Assembly: GCF_014168815.1 (NCBI RefSeq)
Contig: NZ_AP021972.1
Span: forward strand, 1,798,001-1,862,000
Source: Klebsiella sp. WP3-W18-ESBL-02
GTDB taxonomy: Bacteria > Pseudomonadota > Gammaproteobacteria > Enterobacterales > Enterobacteriaceae
Direction of reading: 5' to 3'
DNA: 64,000 nucleotides
In this document: positions 25,405-34,148 of the stretch, piece after piece
Numbering within the stretch: position 1 is the stretch's first letter
How the letters are laid out: every line of letters starts with the position of its first letter
Position numbers and translations under genes: made by a program
Notes under the pieces: generated by a model
The model's input: only the letters and a program-made list of their open reading frames with translations
What the model was told of the DNA's origin: nothing
Databases searched by the model: none

Positions 25405-25875
25405 ATGGTCAGTAACGATATTTTACGCAGCGTCCGCTACATCCTGAAAATGAACAACAACGATCTGGTGCGCATTTTCGCGCTGGGCGAAGCCGAAGTC
25501 ACCGCTGAACAGCTGACGCCGTGGCTGCGCAAAGAGGATGAAGAAGGCTTCGTACGGTGCCCTGATATTATGCTGTCGTGCTTCCTGAACGGCCTGATTT
25601 ACGAAAAGCGCGGTCGCGACGAGTCTGCGCCGGCGCTGGCGGTAGAACGCCGTATTAACAACAACATCATGCTGAAGAAACTGCGTATCGCGTTTGCGCT
25701 GAAAACCGACGATATTCTGGCTATCCTGACTCAGCAGCAGTTCCGCGTCTCTATGCCGGAAATCACCGCCATGATGCGCGCCCCTGACCACAAAAACTTC
25801 CGCGAATGCGGCGACCAGTTCCTGCGCTATTTCCTGCGCGGTCTGGCGATTCGCGAGCACGCGGTAAAATCATAA
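25405..25875 (+). CDS. yehS: DUF1456 family protein YehS
   Basis: A 156-residue soluble protein made of two similar halves (ILRSVRYILKMNNNDLVRIF and MLKKLRIAFALKTDDILAIL), the DUF1456 duplication. It follows btsR by 51 bases on the same strand, as in E. coli, and may be transcribed with it. No catalytic motif is seen and the function is unknown. Confidence 0.9.
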   Translation: MVSNDILRSVRYILKMNNNDLVRIFALGEAEVTAEQLTPWLRKEDEEGFVRCPDIMLSCFLNGLIYEKRGRDESAPALAVERRINNNIMLKKLRIAFALKTDDILAILTQQQFRVSMPEITAMMRAPDHKNFRECGDQFLRYFLRGLAIREHAVKS

Positions 25876-25885
25876 CGCCGCCTTC

Positions 25886-25965
25886 GTAGGCCTGAGAAGC
25901 GAAGCGCCATCAGGCATTCCGGCGCACGTTGCTGCCGGATGGCGGCGGTGCCTTATCCGGCCTGC
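25886..25965. repeat. REP pair between yehS and the yehR-like gene
   Basis: Two inverted REP-type units (about 25886-25916 and 25932-25965) carry the REP core in imperfect form (TGCCGGATGGCGGCGG, then CTTATCCGGC). They sit between convergent genes. Confidence 0.75.
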
Positions 25966-26018
25966 GATTTTACAAATGCGGGTGCTGCGGTCGTTGTCAT
26001 AAAGACCCGATCGCGCTC

Positions 26019-26471
26019 CTATTTTACTTCTGTGAATCCGGATGCTTCAAATTGCTCCTGCGTCTTTTTCATGCTTAATCCCCTGGTGCCCGTTGTGCTG
26101 ATGCCCGTTACTTTCTTCAGCATATCAAAATCGAGCTCATCGATATTCATCGTGACGGTCTCTTCAGCATAAGTATCGAAATACACGATTGCGTCCTCTA
26201 ATCCTTTTATTTTTCGATATTCCTGCTGCATTGGGCTCATGTCTTTTTCGAATGCTTCTTTCGTCTTACCCGGGGTATCGGAATAATACATTCTATTTTT
26301 TGATATCTGCTTGAGTACTTTATCTCCCTTATAAATAAATGTGGTGGTTATTTCTACCTTATTGATCTTGTTTATAAAAACCTTCTTTTTTTCGGCGTTG
26401 TCGCACCCGCACAGACAGGTCAGTATCATCATGATGGCTGTTACCATCGGTATTATATTTTTAGTGCGCAT
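26019..26471 (-). CDS. yehR: YehR-like lipoprotein (DUF1307)
   Basis: A 150-residue predicted lipoprotein with a signal peptide and an unusual but acceptable lipobox L-C-G-C, with Cys near residue 23. The mature part shares the pattern of E. coli YehR: KVEITTTFIYKGDKVLKQ, then DTYAEETVTMNIDELDF and an end in SGFTEVK. DUF1307 proteins are cell-envelope lipoproteins without known activity. The gene is clearly more AT-rich than its neighbours and diverges from E. coli YehR more than flanking genes do, so it may be evolving fast or be acquired. Confidence 0.78.
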   Translation of the reverse strand: MRTKNIIPMVTAIMMILTCLCGCDNAEKKKVFINKINKVEITTTFIYKGDKVLKQISKNRMYYSDTPGKTKEAFEKDMSPMQQEYRKIKGLEDAIVYFDTYAEETVTMNIDELDFDMLKKVTGISTTGTRGLSMKKTQEQFEASGFTEVK

Positions 26472-26582
26472 TTTGTGTTCGGTAATAGAGGAATTGAGAG
26501 ATATCAGATACTACATTGCGGTAATTTTGGGCGGAACAAAAAAGGCATAAAGGTGGATTTTTTCAGAATTCATAAATAAAAA

Positions 26583-26607
26583 ACGCTGCCGAAGCAGCGT
26601 TTTTTTA
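26583..26607 (-). terminator. Intrinsic terminator downstream of metG
   Basis: Stem ACGCTGC/GCAGCGT (26583-26589 with 26594-26600) closed by a 4-base loop. It has A residues on the left, giving a U-run in the minus-strand transcript, and T residues on the right. It therefore works for metG and could be bidirectional. Confidence 0.88.
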
Positions 26608-26613
26608 TGCAGT

Positions 26614-28647
26614 TTATTTCACCTGCTGGCCTGGTTGCGCACCGTCATCCGGGCTTAACAGGAAGATATCTTTGCCGCCAGGGCCTGCGGCCATCACCAT
26701 CCCTTCCGAGATGCCGAAGCGCATTTTACGCGGTGCCAGGTTGGCCACCATCACGGTCAGGCGGCCAATCAACGGCTGTGGGTCCGGGTAAGCAGAGCGG
26801 ATGCCGGAGAAGACGTTACGCTTCTCGCCGCCGAGATCCAGCGTCAGGCGCAGCAGCTTGTCGGAACCTTCCACGAACTCGGCGTTTTCAATCAGAGCCA
26901 CGCGCAGGTCAACTTTGGCGAAATCATCAAAGGTGATGGTTTCCTGGATTGGATCATCCGCCAGCGGGCCGGTAGCCGGGGCTGCGGCTGCTTTCACTTC
27001 TTCTTTAGACGCTTCCACCAGCGCTTCCACCTGTTTCATTTCAATACGGTTATACAGCGCTTTGAAGGTGTTGATCTTATGACCCACCAGCGGCGCGTTG
27101 ATCGCATCCCAGCTCAGCTCGGTGTTAAGGAACGCTTCGGTACGCGCGGCCAGCTCCGGCAGCACCGGCTTCAGCCAGGTCATCAGCACGCGGAACATAT
27201 TCAGGCCCATGGTACAGATAGCCTGCAGGTCGGCATCGCGGCCTTCCTGTTTAGCGACAACCCACGGTGCCTGCTCGTCAACGTAGCGGTTAGCGACGTC
27301 GGCCAGCGCCATGATTTCACGAATCGCTTTACCGAATTCACGGCTGTCCCACGCTTCGCCAATGCTGGTTGCCGCGTCGGTGAAGGTTTTGTACAGCTCT
27401 GGGTCAGCCAGTTCAGCGGACAGCACGCCGTCGAAACGCTTAGCGATAAAGCCAGCGTTACGGGAAGCCAGGTTCACCACTTTGTTCACGATATCGGCGT
27501 TGACGCGCTGGATGAAATCTTCCAGGTTCAGGTCGATGTCGTCGATGCGGGAAGAGAGCTTCGCGGTGTAGTAGTAGCGCAGGCTGTCGGCATCGAAGTG
27601 TTTGAGCCAGGTGCTGGCTTTAATAAAGGTGCCGCGAGACTTGGACATCTTCGCGCCGTTCACCGTCACGTAGCCGTGCACGAACAGGTTGGTCGGCTTA
27701 CGGAAGTTGCTGCCTTCCAGCATGGCAGGCCAGAACAGGCTGTGGAAGTAGACGATATCTTTGCCGATAAAGTGATACAGCTCGGCGGTAGAGTCTTTCT
27801 TCCAGTATTCATCGAAGCTGGTGGTGTCGCCGCGTTTGTCGCACAGGTTCTTGAAGGAGCCCATGTAGCCAATCGGCGCGTCCAGCCAGACGTAGAAATA
27901 TTTGCCCGGCGCGTTCGGGATTTCAAAACCGAAGTACGGCGCATCGCGGGAGATATCCCACTGCTGCAGGCCGGATTCAAACCATTCCTGCATTTTGTTC
28001 GCCACCTGCTCCTGCAGCGCGCCGCTGCGGGTCCATGCCTGCAGCATTTCGCTGAAGGACGGCAGGTCAAAGAAGAAGTGCTCAGACTCGCGCATCACCG
28101 GGGTCGCGCCAGAGACGACGGATTTCGGCTCGATAAGCTCGGTCGGGCTGTAGGTCGCGCCGCATACTTCGCAGTTATCGCCGTATTGATCCGGTGATTT
28201 ACATTTCGGGCAGGTGCCTTTGACGAAACGGTCCGGCAGGAACATGCCTTTTTCCGGATCGTACAGCTGAGAGATGGTGCGGTTTTTAATAAAACCGTTC
28301 TCTTTCAGGCGGCCGTAAATCAGCTCGGACAGCTCGCGGTTCTCGTCGCTGTGCGTCGAGTGGTAGTTGTCGTAGCTGATGTTAAAGCCTGCAAAATCAG
28401 TCTGATGCTCCTGACTCATTTCGGCAATCATCTGCTCCGGCGTAATGCCTAACTGCTGGGCTTTCAGCATGATCGGCGTGCCGTGGGCGTCGTCCGCGCA
28501 GATGAAGTTAACCTCGTGGCCGCGCATTCGCTGGTAACGGACCCAGACATCAGCCTGGATGTGCTCCAGCATATGGCCGAGGTGGATTGAGCCGTTGGCG
28601 TACGGCAGCGCGCACGTTACCAGAATTTTCTTCGCGACTTGAGTCAT
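26614..28647 (-). CDS. metG: Methionyl-tRNA synthetase
   Basis: A 677-residue class I aminoacyl-tRNA synthetase that charges tRNA-Met. Visible are the HLGH signature (residues 22-25), a four-cysteine zinc knuckle (CPKCKSPDQYGDNCEVCG near residue 145), the KMSKS loop near residue 332 and a C-terminal tRNA-binding dimerisation domain (FAKVDLRVALIENAEFVEGSDK). The ATG at 28647 gives exactly the E. coli length; the longer reading runs into the mrp promoter region. It is divergent from mrp, as in E. coli. Confidence 0.97.
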   Translation of the reverse strand: MTQVAKKILVTCALPYANGSIHLGHMLEHIQADVWVRYQRMRGHEVNFICADDAHGTPIMLKAQQLGITPEQMIAEMSQEHQTDFAGFNISYDNYHSTHSDENRELSELIYGRLKENGFIKNRTISQLYDPEKGMFLPDRFVKGTCPKCKSPDQYGDNCEVCGATYSPTELIEPKSVVSGATPVMRESEHFFFDLPSFSEMLQAWTRSGALQEQVANKMQEWFESGLQQWDISRDAPYFGFEIPNAPGKYFYVWLDAPIGYMGSFKNLCDKRGDTTSFDEYWKKDSTAELYHFIGKDIVYFHSLFWPAMLEGSNFRKPTNLFVHGYVTVNGAKMSKSRGTFIKASTWLKHFDADSLRYYYTAKLSSRIDDIDLNLEDFIQRVNADIVNKVVNLASRNAGFIAKRFDGVLSAELADPELYKTFTDAATSIGEAWDSREFGKAIREIMALADVANRYVDEQAPWVVAKQEGRDADLQAICTMGLNMFRVLMTWLKPVLPELAARTEAFLNTELSWDAINAPLVGHKINTFKALYNRIEMKQVEALVEASKEEVKAAAAPATGPLADDPIQETITFDDFAKVDLRVALIENAEFVEGSDKLLRLTLDLGGEKRNVFSGIRSAYPDPQPLIGRLTVMVANLAPRKMRFGISEGMVMAAGPGGKDIFLLSPDDGAQPGQQVK

Positions 28648-28784
28648 AGTGGATTTTACTTCTTCAGTTGTAAAAAGGGGTTTTGATATTACCAAAAGGG
28701 TAGGGGAGGCGCCATACATGCTTGACCGTACCTGTGGTAGACTTAGGCGTACTGAAAGCATGTTAAAACAACAAAGGAGTCGGG

Positions 28785-29894
28785 ATGAACTCAGAATCCC
28801 AGGCCAAATCACCTGAACGTCTACGTGCCATGGTGGCCGGCACGCTGGCAAACTTCCAGCACCCCACCCTGAAGCACAACTTAACGACGCTGAAAGCGCT
28901 GCACCACGTCGCCTGGCTTGACGACACCGTGCACATTGAACTGCAGATGCCGTTTGTCTGGCACAGCGCTTTTGAAGAATTAAAAGAGCAGACCAGCGCT
29001 GAACTGCTGCGGGTGACCGGGGCGAAAGCCATCGACTGGAAGCTGTCGCACAGCATCGCCACGCTGAAGCGCGTGAAAAATCAGCCGGGCGTTAACGGCG
29101 TGAAAAACATTATTGCCGTCAGCTCGGGCAAAGGCGGGGTGGGAAAATCGTCCACTGCCGTGAACCTGGCGCTGGCGCTGGCCGCGGAAGGGGCGAAAGT
29201 GGGCATCCTCGATGCCGACATCTACGGCCCGTCTATCCCGAACATGCTGGGCGCGGAAAACCAGCGTCCGACTTCGCCGGACGGCACCCACATGGCGCCG
29301 ATTATGGCCCATGGCCTGGCCACCAACTCCATTGGTTATCTGGTCACTGACGACAACGCCATGGTGTGGCGCGGCCCGATGGCCAGCAAGGCGCTGATGC
29401 AGATGCTGCAAGAGACCATGTGGCCGGATCTCGACTATCTTGTGCTCGATATGCCGCCGGGCACCGGCGACATCCAGCTGACGCTGGCGCAGAACATTCC
29501 GGTGACCGGGGCCGTTGTGGTCACCACGCCGCAGGACATCGCGCTGATCGATGCTAAAAAAGGCATCGTCATGTTTGAGAAGGTGGAAGTGCCGGTGCTG
29601 GGCATCGTGGAAAACATGAGCATGCATATTTGCAGCAACTGTGGTCACCACGAGCCTATCTTTGGTACCGGCGGCGCCGAGAAGCTGGCAGAGAAATACC
29701 ATACTCAGCTGCTTGGCCAGATGCCGCTGCACATCAACCTGCGTGAAGACCTCGATAACGGCACGCCAACGGTCGTCGCGCGTCCGGACAGCGAGTTCAC
29801 CGAAATCTATCGTCAGCTGGCGGGGCGCGTTGCGGCGCAGCTTTACTGGCAGGGTGAAGTGATCCCGAGCGAAATTGCCTTCCGCGCAGTGTAA
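28785..29894 (+). CDS. mrp: Iron-sulfur cluster carrier ATPase Mrp (ApbC)
   Basis: A 369-residue P-loop protein of the Mrp/NBP35 family that carries and delivers Fe-S clusters. An N-terminal DUF59/MIP18-like domain (residues 1-90) precedes a deviant Walker A SGKGGVGKSS (about 114-123). The cluster-binding pair is C283-S-N-C286. An AAAGGAG site precedes the ATG. It is divergent from metG. Confidence 0.95.
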   Translation: MNSESQAKSPERLRAMVAGTLANFQHPTLKHNLTTLKALHHVAWLDDTVHIELQMPFVWHSAFEELKEQTSAELLRVTGAKAIDWKLSHSIATLKRVKNQPGVNGVKNIIAVSSGKGGVGKSSTAVNLALALAAEGAKVGILDADIYGPSIPNMLGAENQRPTSPDGTHMAPIMAHGLATNSIGYLVTDDNAMVWRGPMASKALMQMLQETMWPDLDYLVLDMPPGTGDIQLTLAQNIPVTGAVVVTTPQDIALIDAKKGIVMFEKVEVPVLGIVENMSMHICSNCGHHEPIFGTGGAEKLAEKYHTQLLGQMPLHINLREDLDNGTPTVVARPDSEFTEIYRQLAGRVAAQLYWQGEVIPSEIAFRAV

Positions 29895-29907
29895 GCACTG
29901 ATATTCC

Positions 29908-29931
29908 CGTGCGGCGGTCCGCTGCCGCACG
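29908..29931 (+). terminator. Hairpin after mrp
   Basis: An 8-bp stem CGTGCGGC/GCCGCACG (29908-29915 with 29924-29931) begins 14 bases after the mrp stop. No T-run follows directly, so its efficiency as a terminator is uncertain. The next 250 bases are AT-rich and hold only the presumed promoter of the following small gene. Confidence 0.5.
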
Positions 29932-30180
29932 ATATTATGAAGCCTCTTTTCAGCACAGCCTTATTTATTATCCCCCTTCATTTAATTCACTTTTTATATG
30001 TTATTTTTCCCGTGGATTCAGCTCGCTGCGTTATCTTGATGTTAATCAAGTAAACAATTTAATAACATTGTTTTTTCGCATGCGCTATGGGAGGTTATCT
30101 TTTATTACCCAACGAGAGGTATAAATAAATAGAGCTGGCGACTATTCGTGATAATTATTGATTCAATAATGGAGAGCGAT

Positions 30181-30507
30181 ATGGATAATAATATGCTGAT
30201 GATAACGCTTCGTGAGCTGCTGGTGTTGCTGATGCAAAACCGCACGCTGCCTGAAAAATCTGCCGATGCGCTCCGCTACTGCCGCGAACACATTGCCGAC
30301 GGCGCGCTGCCTATCAATATTTACGCTGAATACCGTGACATGGTCGATCACCTGGAAGAGCTTGCCAGTGAAAACCGTTCTATTGCGCCGGACGATCTGT
30401 TACGCAGCGGCGGCGATTTAATGCTGGGAATATTGCTGTTATATGAAAAGCTGGCAGTGGAAAACACGATGAATAATATGGCACCGCACGGCGTACATTA
30501 TTGCTAG
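30181..30507 (+). CDS. Small acidic hypothetical protein
   Basis: A 108-residue protein that I do not recognise. It is predicted helical and soluble: TLRELLVLLMQNRTLPEKSADALRYC, then an acidic middle (DMVDHLEELASENRSIAPDD) and a Leu-rich segment (MLGILLLYEKLAVEN). It has no signal peptide and no membrane segment long enough to be convincing. GGAG lies 6 bases before the chosen ATG; two upstream ATG/GTG options add only 4 or 11 residues. It stands alone between mrp and rcnB after an AT-rich leader, the place where E. coli has unrelated yeh genes. The length and charge would suit a connector or regulator, but that is a guess. Confidence 0.65.
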   Translation: MDNNMLMITLRELLVLLMQNRTLPEKSADALRYCREHIADGALPINIYAEYRDMVDHLEELASENRSIAPDDLLRSGGDLMLGILLLYEKLAVENTMNNMAPHGVHYC

Positions 30508-30549
30508 CGTAAGGGAAGGGCCAGCGGTGAAATACCCGCTGGCTTTTGC

Positions 30550-30867
30550 TTAGCGGTGATAGAAAATCTCGCCGTCGAAAATTTTGCTGATTTTGCCGTC
30601 CGTTTCGCCGATCTGAACATAGTTGCCGCCCATGTACGTCCAGCGCGTGCCGGCATCCGGCGCGGGCAGATTACGCAACTGCCACTGCTTGATGTTGTAC
30701 TCTGGCGTGAGATACATCGCAGGGGCGTTGTCGCCAATTTTAAATTGCGTGAAATCTGCGGTGAACTCTTTTAATTCATACTGTTTGATGCCGGTGGCCG
30801 GTGCCGCCCATGCCGCGCTCGCCGTTGCCAGCAGCACGCCCAGAAGCATCATTTTTGTTTTACGCAT
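30550..30867 (-). CDS. rcnB: RcnB, periplasmic nickel/cobalt homeostasis protein
   Basis: A 105-residue secreted protein with a signal peptide ending AWA near residue 21. The mature part shares with E. coli RcnB the segment EYNIKQWQLRNLPAPDAG, the WTYMGG motif and the C-terminal DGEIFYHR. RcnB works in the periplasm with the RcnA efflux pump in nickel and cobalt tolerance. In E. coli rcnB follows rcnA and rcnR; here neither is adjacent or elsewhere in the window. Confidence 0.9.
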   Translation of the reverse strand: MRKTKMMLLGVLLATASAAWAAPATGIKQYELKEFTADFTQFKIGDNAPAMYLTPEYNIKQWQLRNLPAPDAGTRWTYMGGNYVQIGETDGKISKIFDGEIFYHR

Positions 30868-31024
30868 ACTATCCCCACATTATCCTGGATATAAAATTGC
30901 AGCTCCGTATGATTCCTGATGCGTGGGCCGAATGGCAAGCGCTGCTTTCTTAAAAAATGTAAGCAAACCGCGGTGATGTTCGTTTTGAGGTTTATCCTGG
31001 CCGCCCAATTTTTGAGGAACCGCC

Positions 31025-31930
31025 ATGTTCAGGCTGGAAGATTTATCATTATTCGTTCGCGCGGCGGCGCTGAGCAGCTTTAGCGACGCCGCGCGCGAAG
31101 CCGGTATCCCACCGGCGCAGGTGAGTTCGGCGATTAAGCGTCTGGAAACGGCGCTCAACACGCGCCTGTTTGCCCGCTCCACCCGTAGCCTGCGCCTGAC
31201 GGTGGAAGGCGAAACCTGGCTGCCGTACGCGCTGCAAATGCTCGATGCGCTGCAAAACGGGCTTCAGCAGCTCACGACGCCAAACGATGAAGTCAGCGGC
31301 ACGCTGCAAATTGCCGTGCCGTCCGATCTTGGACGTAATCTGCTGCTGGAGGTCTTTCGCCAGTTCCGCACCCGTCATCCGGCGCTGCGGCTGCGCATTC
31401 TGTTTTCCGATCACCTGACCGACGTTTTTAAAGACCCGGTGGATATTGCGTTCCGCTACGGCGACAACGATGATGCGTCGTTTGTTTCACTGCCGGTTGC
31501 GCCCGATAACCGTCGCGTGCTGGTGGCCTCTCCCGCGTGGATTGCCCGTCACGGCGAGCCAAAAACGCTGGCCGATCTCGAAAAATGCAATGCGTTAACC
31601 TACGTGCTGCGCGGGCGACCGTTCGACCGATGGCCGCTCCACCGCGATGGCGTAGAGCACAGCGTGCAGGTGTGCGGAAATATTACCAGCGATGACGCCG
31701 AAGTGATCCGCCGTCTGGCGGTGGCCGGCGAGGGCGTTGCGTTTAAATCGGCGCTGGACGTAAAAGACGATCTGCAGGCCGGGCGTTTGCAGGTGCTGCT
31801 GCCGGAATATCTGGGCGATCGGGTACCGCTGAATATGATCTGCCCGCATCGCAAACAGCTCTCAGCTGCGGTGAGGTTGCTTTATGAAGAGGTGAAAGCG
31901 CGCTGCGTTGATACGCTGAACGCGGTGTAA
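31025..31930 (+). CDS. LysR-family transcriptional regulator
   Basis: A 301-residue regulator with an N-terminal winged helix-turn-helix (residues 4-60, SSFSDAAREAGIPPAQVSSAIKRLE) and a C-terminal substrate-binding domain with the SGTLQIAVPSDLGR junction near residue 92. It belongs to the CrgA/DmlR-like branch (RSTRSLRLTVEGE). AGGAA precedes the ATG. It is divergent from rcnB with 157 bases between and convergent with speG. Neither neighbour is an obvious target and the effector is unknown. Confidence 0.88.
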   Translation: MFRLEDLSLFVRAAALSSFSDAAREAGIPPAQVSSAIKRLETALNTRLFARSTRSLRLTVEGETWLPYALQMLDALQNGLQQLTTPNDEVSGTLQIAVPSDLGRNLLLEVFRQFRTRHPALRLRILFSDHLTDVFKDPVDIAFRYGDNDDASFVSLPVAPDNRRVLVASPAWIARHGEPKTLADLEKCNALTYVLRGRPFDRWPLHRDGVEHSVQVCGNITSDDAEVIRRLAVAGEGVAFKSALDVKDDLQAGRLQVLLPEYLGDRVPLNMICPHRKQLSAAVRLLYEEVKARCVDTLNAV

Positions 31931-31933
31931 GGG

Positions 31934-31951
31934 CGGCGGGGTTACCCGCCG
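31934..31951 (+). terminator. Hairpin after the LysR gene
   Basis: A perfect 7-bp stem CGGCGGG/CCCGCCG (31934-31940 with 31945-31951) with loop GTTA begins just after the stop codon. No T-run follows. Confidence 0.45.
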
Positions 31952-32046
31952 TTGCGCTACGGTAATCATCGTCCGATGAGCCCGCGCCGCCAGCCGCGAC
32001 GGTGCGGGTCGTTGAGATCAACGATACGGTGCCAGGATACTCGCTA

Positions 32047-32604
32047 TCATTGCGCCGTTGGTTTCAGCAATCCGCCCGTTGATTTATTCTTTTCTAAATA
32101 TTGATGCTGGAAAATACACATACGTATCGTGTTGCGGTACTCACCGTTAACGAAAAATTCATGTATTAACTCGCCTTCCTGGATAAAACCAAGCTTACGA
32201 TAAATATGAATGGCTTTAGCATTCTCTTTATCCACAATCAGGTAGAGCTTATAGAGGTTCAGGACGGTAAAGCCGTAGTCCATTGCCAGCTTAGCGGCGC
32301 GGGTTGCCAGGCCTTTGCCCTGATATTCCGGTGAAATGATAATTTGAAACTCGGCGCGTCGATGAATATGGTTTATTTCAACCAGCTCTACCAGGCCCGC
32401 ATTATTACCATTAAACGAAATAACAAAACGACGCTCGCTCTGATCGTGGATGTGTTTATCGTAAAGATCGCTTAGCTCAACAAAGGCTTCATAGGGTTCT
32501 TCGAACCAGTAGCGCATTACGCTGGCGTTATTATCAAGTTGGTGGACAAAGCGCAAATCTTCGCGTTCAAGGGGTCTTAGTTTAATGTCTGATTGTTCTG
32601 GCAT
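32047..32604 (-). CDS. speG: Spermidine N1-acetyltransferase SpeG
   Basis: A 185-residue GNAT enzyme that acetylates spermidine and spermine in the cytoplasm to limit polyamine toxicity. Nearly identical to E. coli SpeG through the polyamine-binding front (LRPLEREDLRFVHQLDNN, MRYWFEEPYEAF), the acetyl-CoA loop (SPEYQGKGLATRAAK near residue 95) and the end (CIFQHQYLE, then LLKPTAQ). In E. coli speG lies elsewhere on the chromosome, so this location reflects rearrangement or insertion. Confidence 0.93.
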   Translation of the reverse strand: MPEQSDIKLRPLEREDLRFVHQLDNNASVMRYWFEEPYEAFVELSDLYDKHIHDQSERRFVISFNGNNAGLVELVEINHIHRRAEFQIIISPEYQGKGLATRAAKLAMDYGFTVLNLYKLYLIVDKENAKAIHIYRKLGFIQEGELIHEFFVNGEYRNTIRMCIFQHQYLEKNKSTGGLLKPTAQ

Positions 32605-32741
32605 AATATTTTCAGCCTCTTTGTAAACTGAAAATATATTATCTGCTTGCGGTGGGCGTCATCAAGATTTGAAAAAAATTACAATCAATTCAGTGACCCA
32701 AATCAGCGGAGGCGTGGCCTTATTTTCGTGATATCTGTGCT

Positions 32742-32778
32742 CCCCATCAGGCGTGCGTGTCACGCTCGCCTGATGGGG
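32742..32778 (-). terminator. Strong hairpin after adeQ
   Basis: A 12-bp perfect stem CCCCATCAGGCG/CGCCTGATGGGG (32742-32753 with 32767-32778) whose loop can form a further short stem. It is placed 8 bases past the permease stop. No U-run is evident, so a terminator or mRNA-protecting role is inferred. Confidence 0.5.
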
Positions 32779-32786
32779 GCAATAGA

Positions 32787-34130
32787 CTAGTGCTTCACCA
32801 GCGTCGCAAAGTAGTACACCAGCGGTATTGCCAGAATCCACAGGCCCACCGGGATTTCACGCCATTTACCGGCAATCGCTTTAATCACGATATAGAACAG
32901 CAGCCCACCGGCGATGCCGGTACCAAAGCTGTTGGCAATCAGCGTGATCATCACCATCATCAGCACCGGCAGCCCGTCGGTGAAGTTCGCCAGATCAACC
33001 TTACGCAGGCCGCTGAACATGTTCAGGCCAATCAGAATCAACGCTGGCGCGGTGGCTTCTTTCGGGATCATCAACGCCACCGGAGTGAACAGCAGCATCA
33101 GCAGGAACATCACTGCAGCCGACAGCGCCGTCAGCCCGGTTTTTCCGCCCGCTTCGGCGGCAGCGGAGGATTCAATCAGCGCGGTAGCCGCCGGAATGCC
33201 AAGCCACGGGCCGATGGCGGCCGCAATGGAGTCAACCATAAACGGGCGGTTAATATGCGGCATATTGCCTTCTTCATCCAGCAGCCCGGCTTCGCCGCCT
33301 ACCGCAAGGGTGGTGCCCATGGTGGAGAAGAATTCCGAGGCGAAGAAAACGAACAGGAACGGCAGGAACGCAATATTCAGCGCGCCCAGCATATCGACGT
33401 GACCGAGCACCGGTGCCAGCGAGTGCGGCATATCGATAAAGTGGGTTGGCAGGCGCGTTACGCCTACCGGGATACCCACCAGGGTGGCGAACAGAATTGC
33501 CCATAAAATCGCGCCAGGAATGCGTCGCGCCTGGAGTGCAATAGCCAGAAACAGGCCGCACAGCGCCACCAGGGCACCCGGTGCCATAAAATCGCCCAGC
33601 ATCAGCGAGTTAGTTTTGGCATTTGCCAGCACTAGCCCGGCGTTACGGAAGCCGAGCACCGCCACAAACAGACCGATTGACGCGGTGAGCCCCAGTTTTA
33701 TTGACTGCGGCACCGAACGGGTGACCACTTCACGCAGGCCGAATTTGGTGAGCAGAAAGAAGAGAATACCCGACCAGCAGGCAATGCCGAGGCCAATCTG
33801 CCAGCCAATGCCTTCGCTGCCCGCCAGCGTGACGCCGACCAGCACCGATCCCCCGATGCCCGGCCCAACGATAAACGGTAGGTTGGCGTAAAATGCCATC
33901 AGCAGCGTACCGCCAACGAAGACCAGAATGGTGCCGGTAGTCGCGGCGCCTTTATCCATACCGCCCACGGCCAGCAGGCCAGGAATCACGACCAGAAGAT
34001 AGGAGGCGGCGAGAAAACCGGTGATGCCCGCCAGGCACTCAGTACGCAGCGAACTGCCGCGGGAATGCAACGCAAAGCGTCGCTCCAGCCAACTGCTTGC
34101 GGTTGGCGATTGAAGGGTATTATCGGCCAT
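32787..34130 (-). CDS. NCS2-family adenine/purine permease, AdeQ-like
   Basis: A 447-residue inner-membrane transporter of the AzgA-like NCS2 branch with about 12-14 helices. Typical motifs are TGFLAASYLLVVIPGLLA near residue 35, GPGIGGSVLVGVTLAG near residue 90 and GTSTATALIESSA-like sequence (IPAATALIESSAAAEAGGKTG) near residue 310. E. coli AdeP/AdeQ import adenine by proton symport. It starts 18 bases after the adenine deaminase gene, the same pairing as E. coli yicP-yicO. GGGAG precedes the ATG. Confidence 0.85.
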   Translation of the reverse strand: MADNTLQSPTASSWLERRFALHSRGSSLRTECLAGITGFLAASYLLVVIPGLLAVGGMDKGAATTGTILVFVGGTLLMAFYANLPFIVGPGIGGSVLVGVTLAGSEGIGWQIGLGIACWSGILFFLLTKFGLREVVTRSVPQSIKLGLTASIGLFVAVLGFRNAGLVLANAKTNSLMLGDFMAPGALVALCGLFLAIALQARRIPGAILWAILFATLVGIPVGVTRLPTHFIDMPHSLAPVLGHVDMLGALNIAFLPFLFVFFASEFFSTMGTTLAVGGEAGLLDEEGNMPHINRPFMVDSIAAAIGPWLGIPAATALIESSAAAEAGGKTGLTALSAAVMFLLMLLFTPVALMIPKEATAPALILIGLNMFSGLRKVDLANFTDGLPVLMMVMITLIANSFGTGIAGGLLFYIVIKAIAGKWREIPVGLWILAIPLVYYFATLVKH

Positions 34131-34148
34131 TGTGTGGCGCTCCCATGT

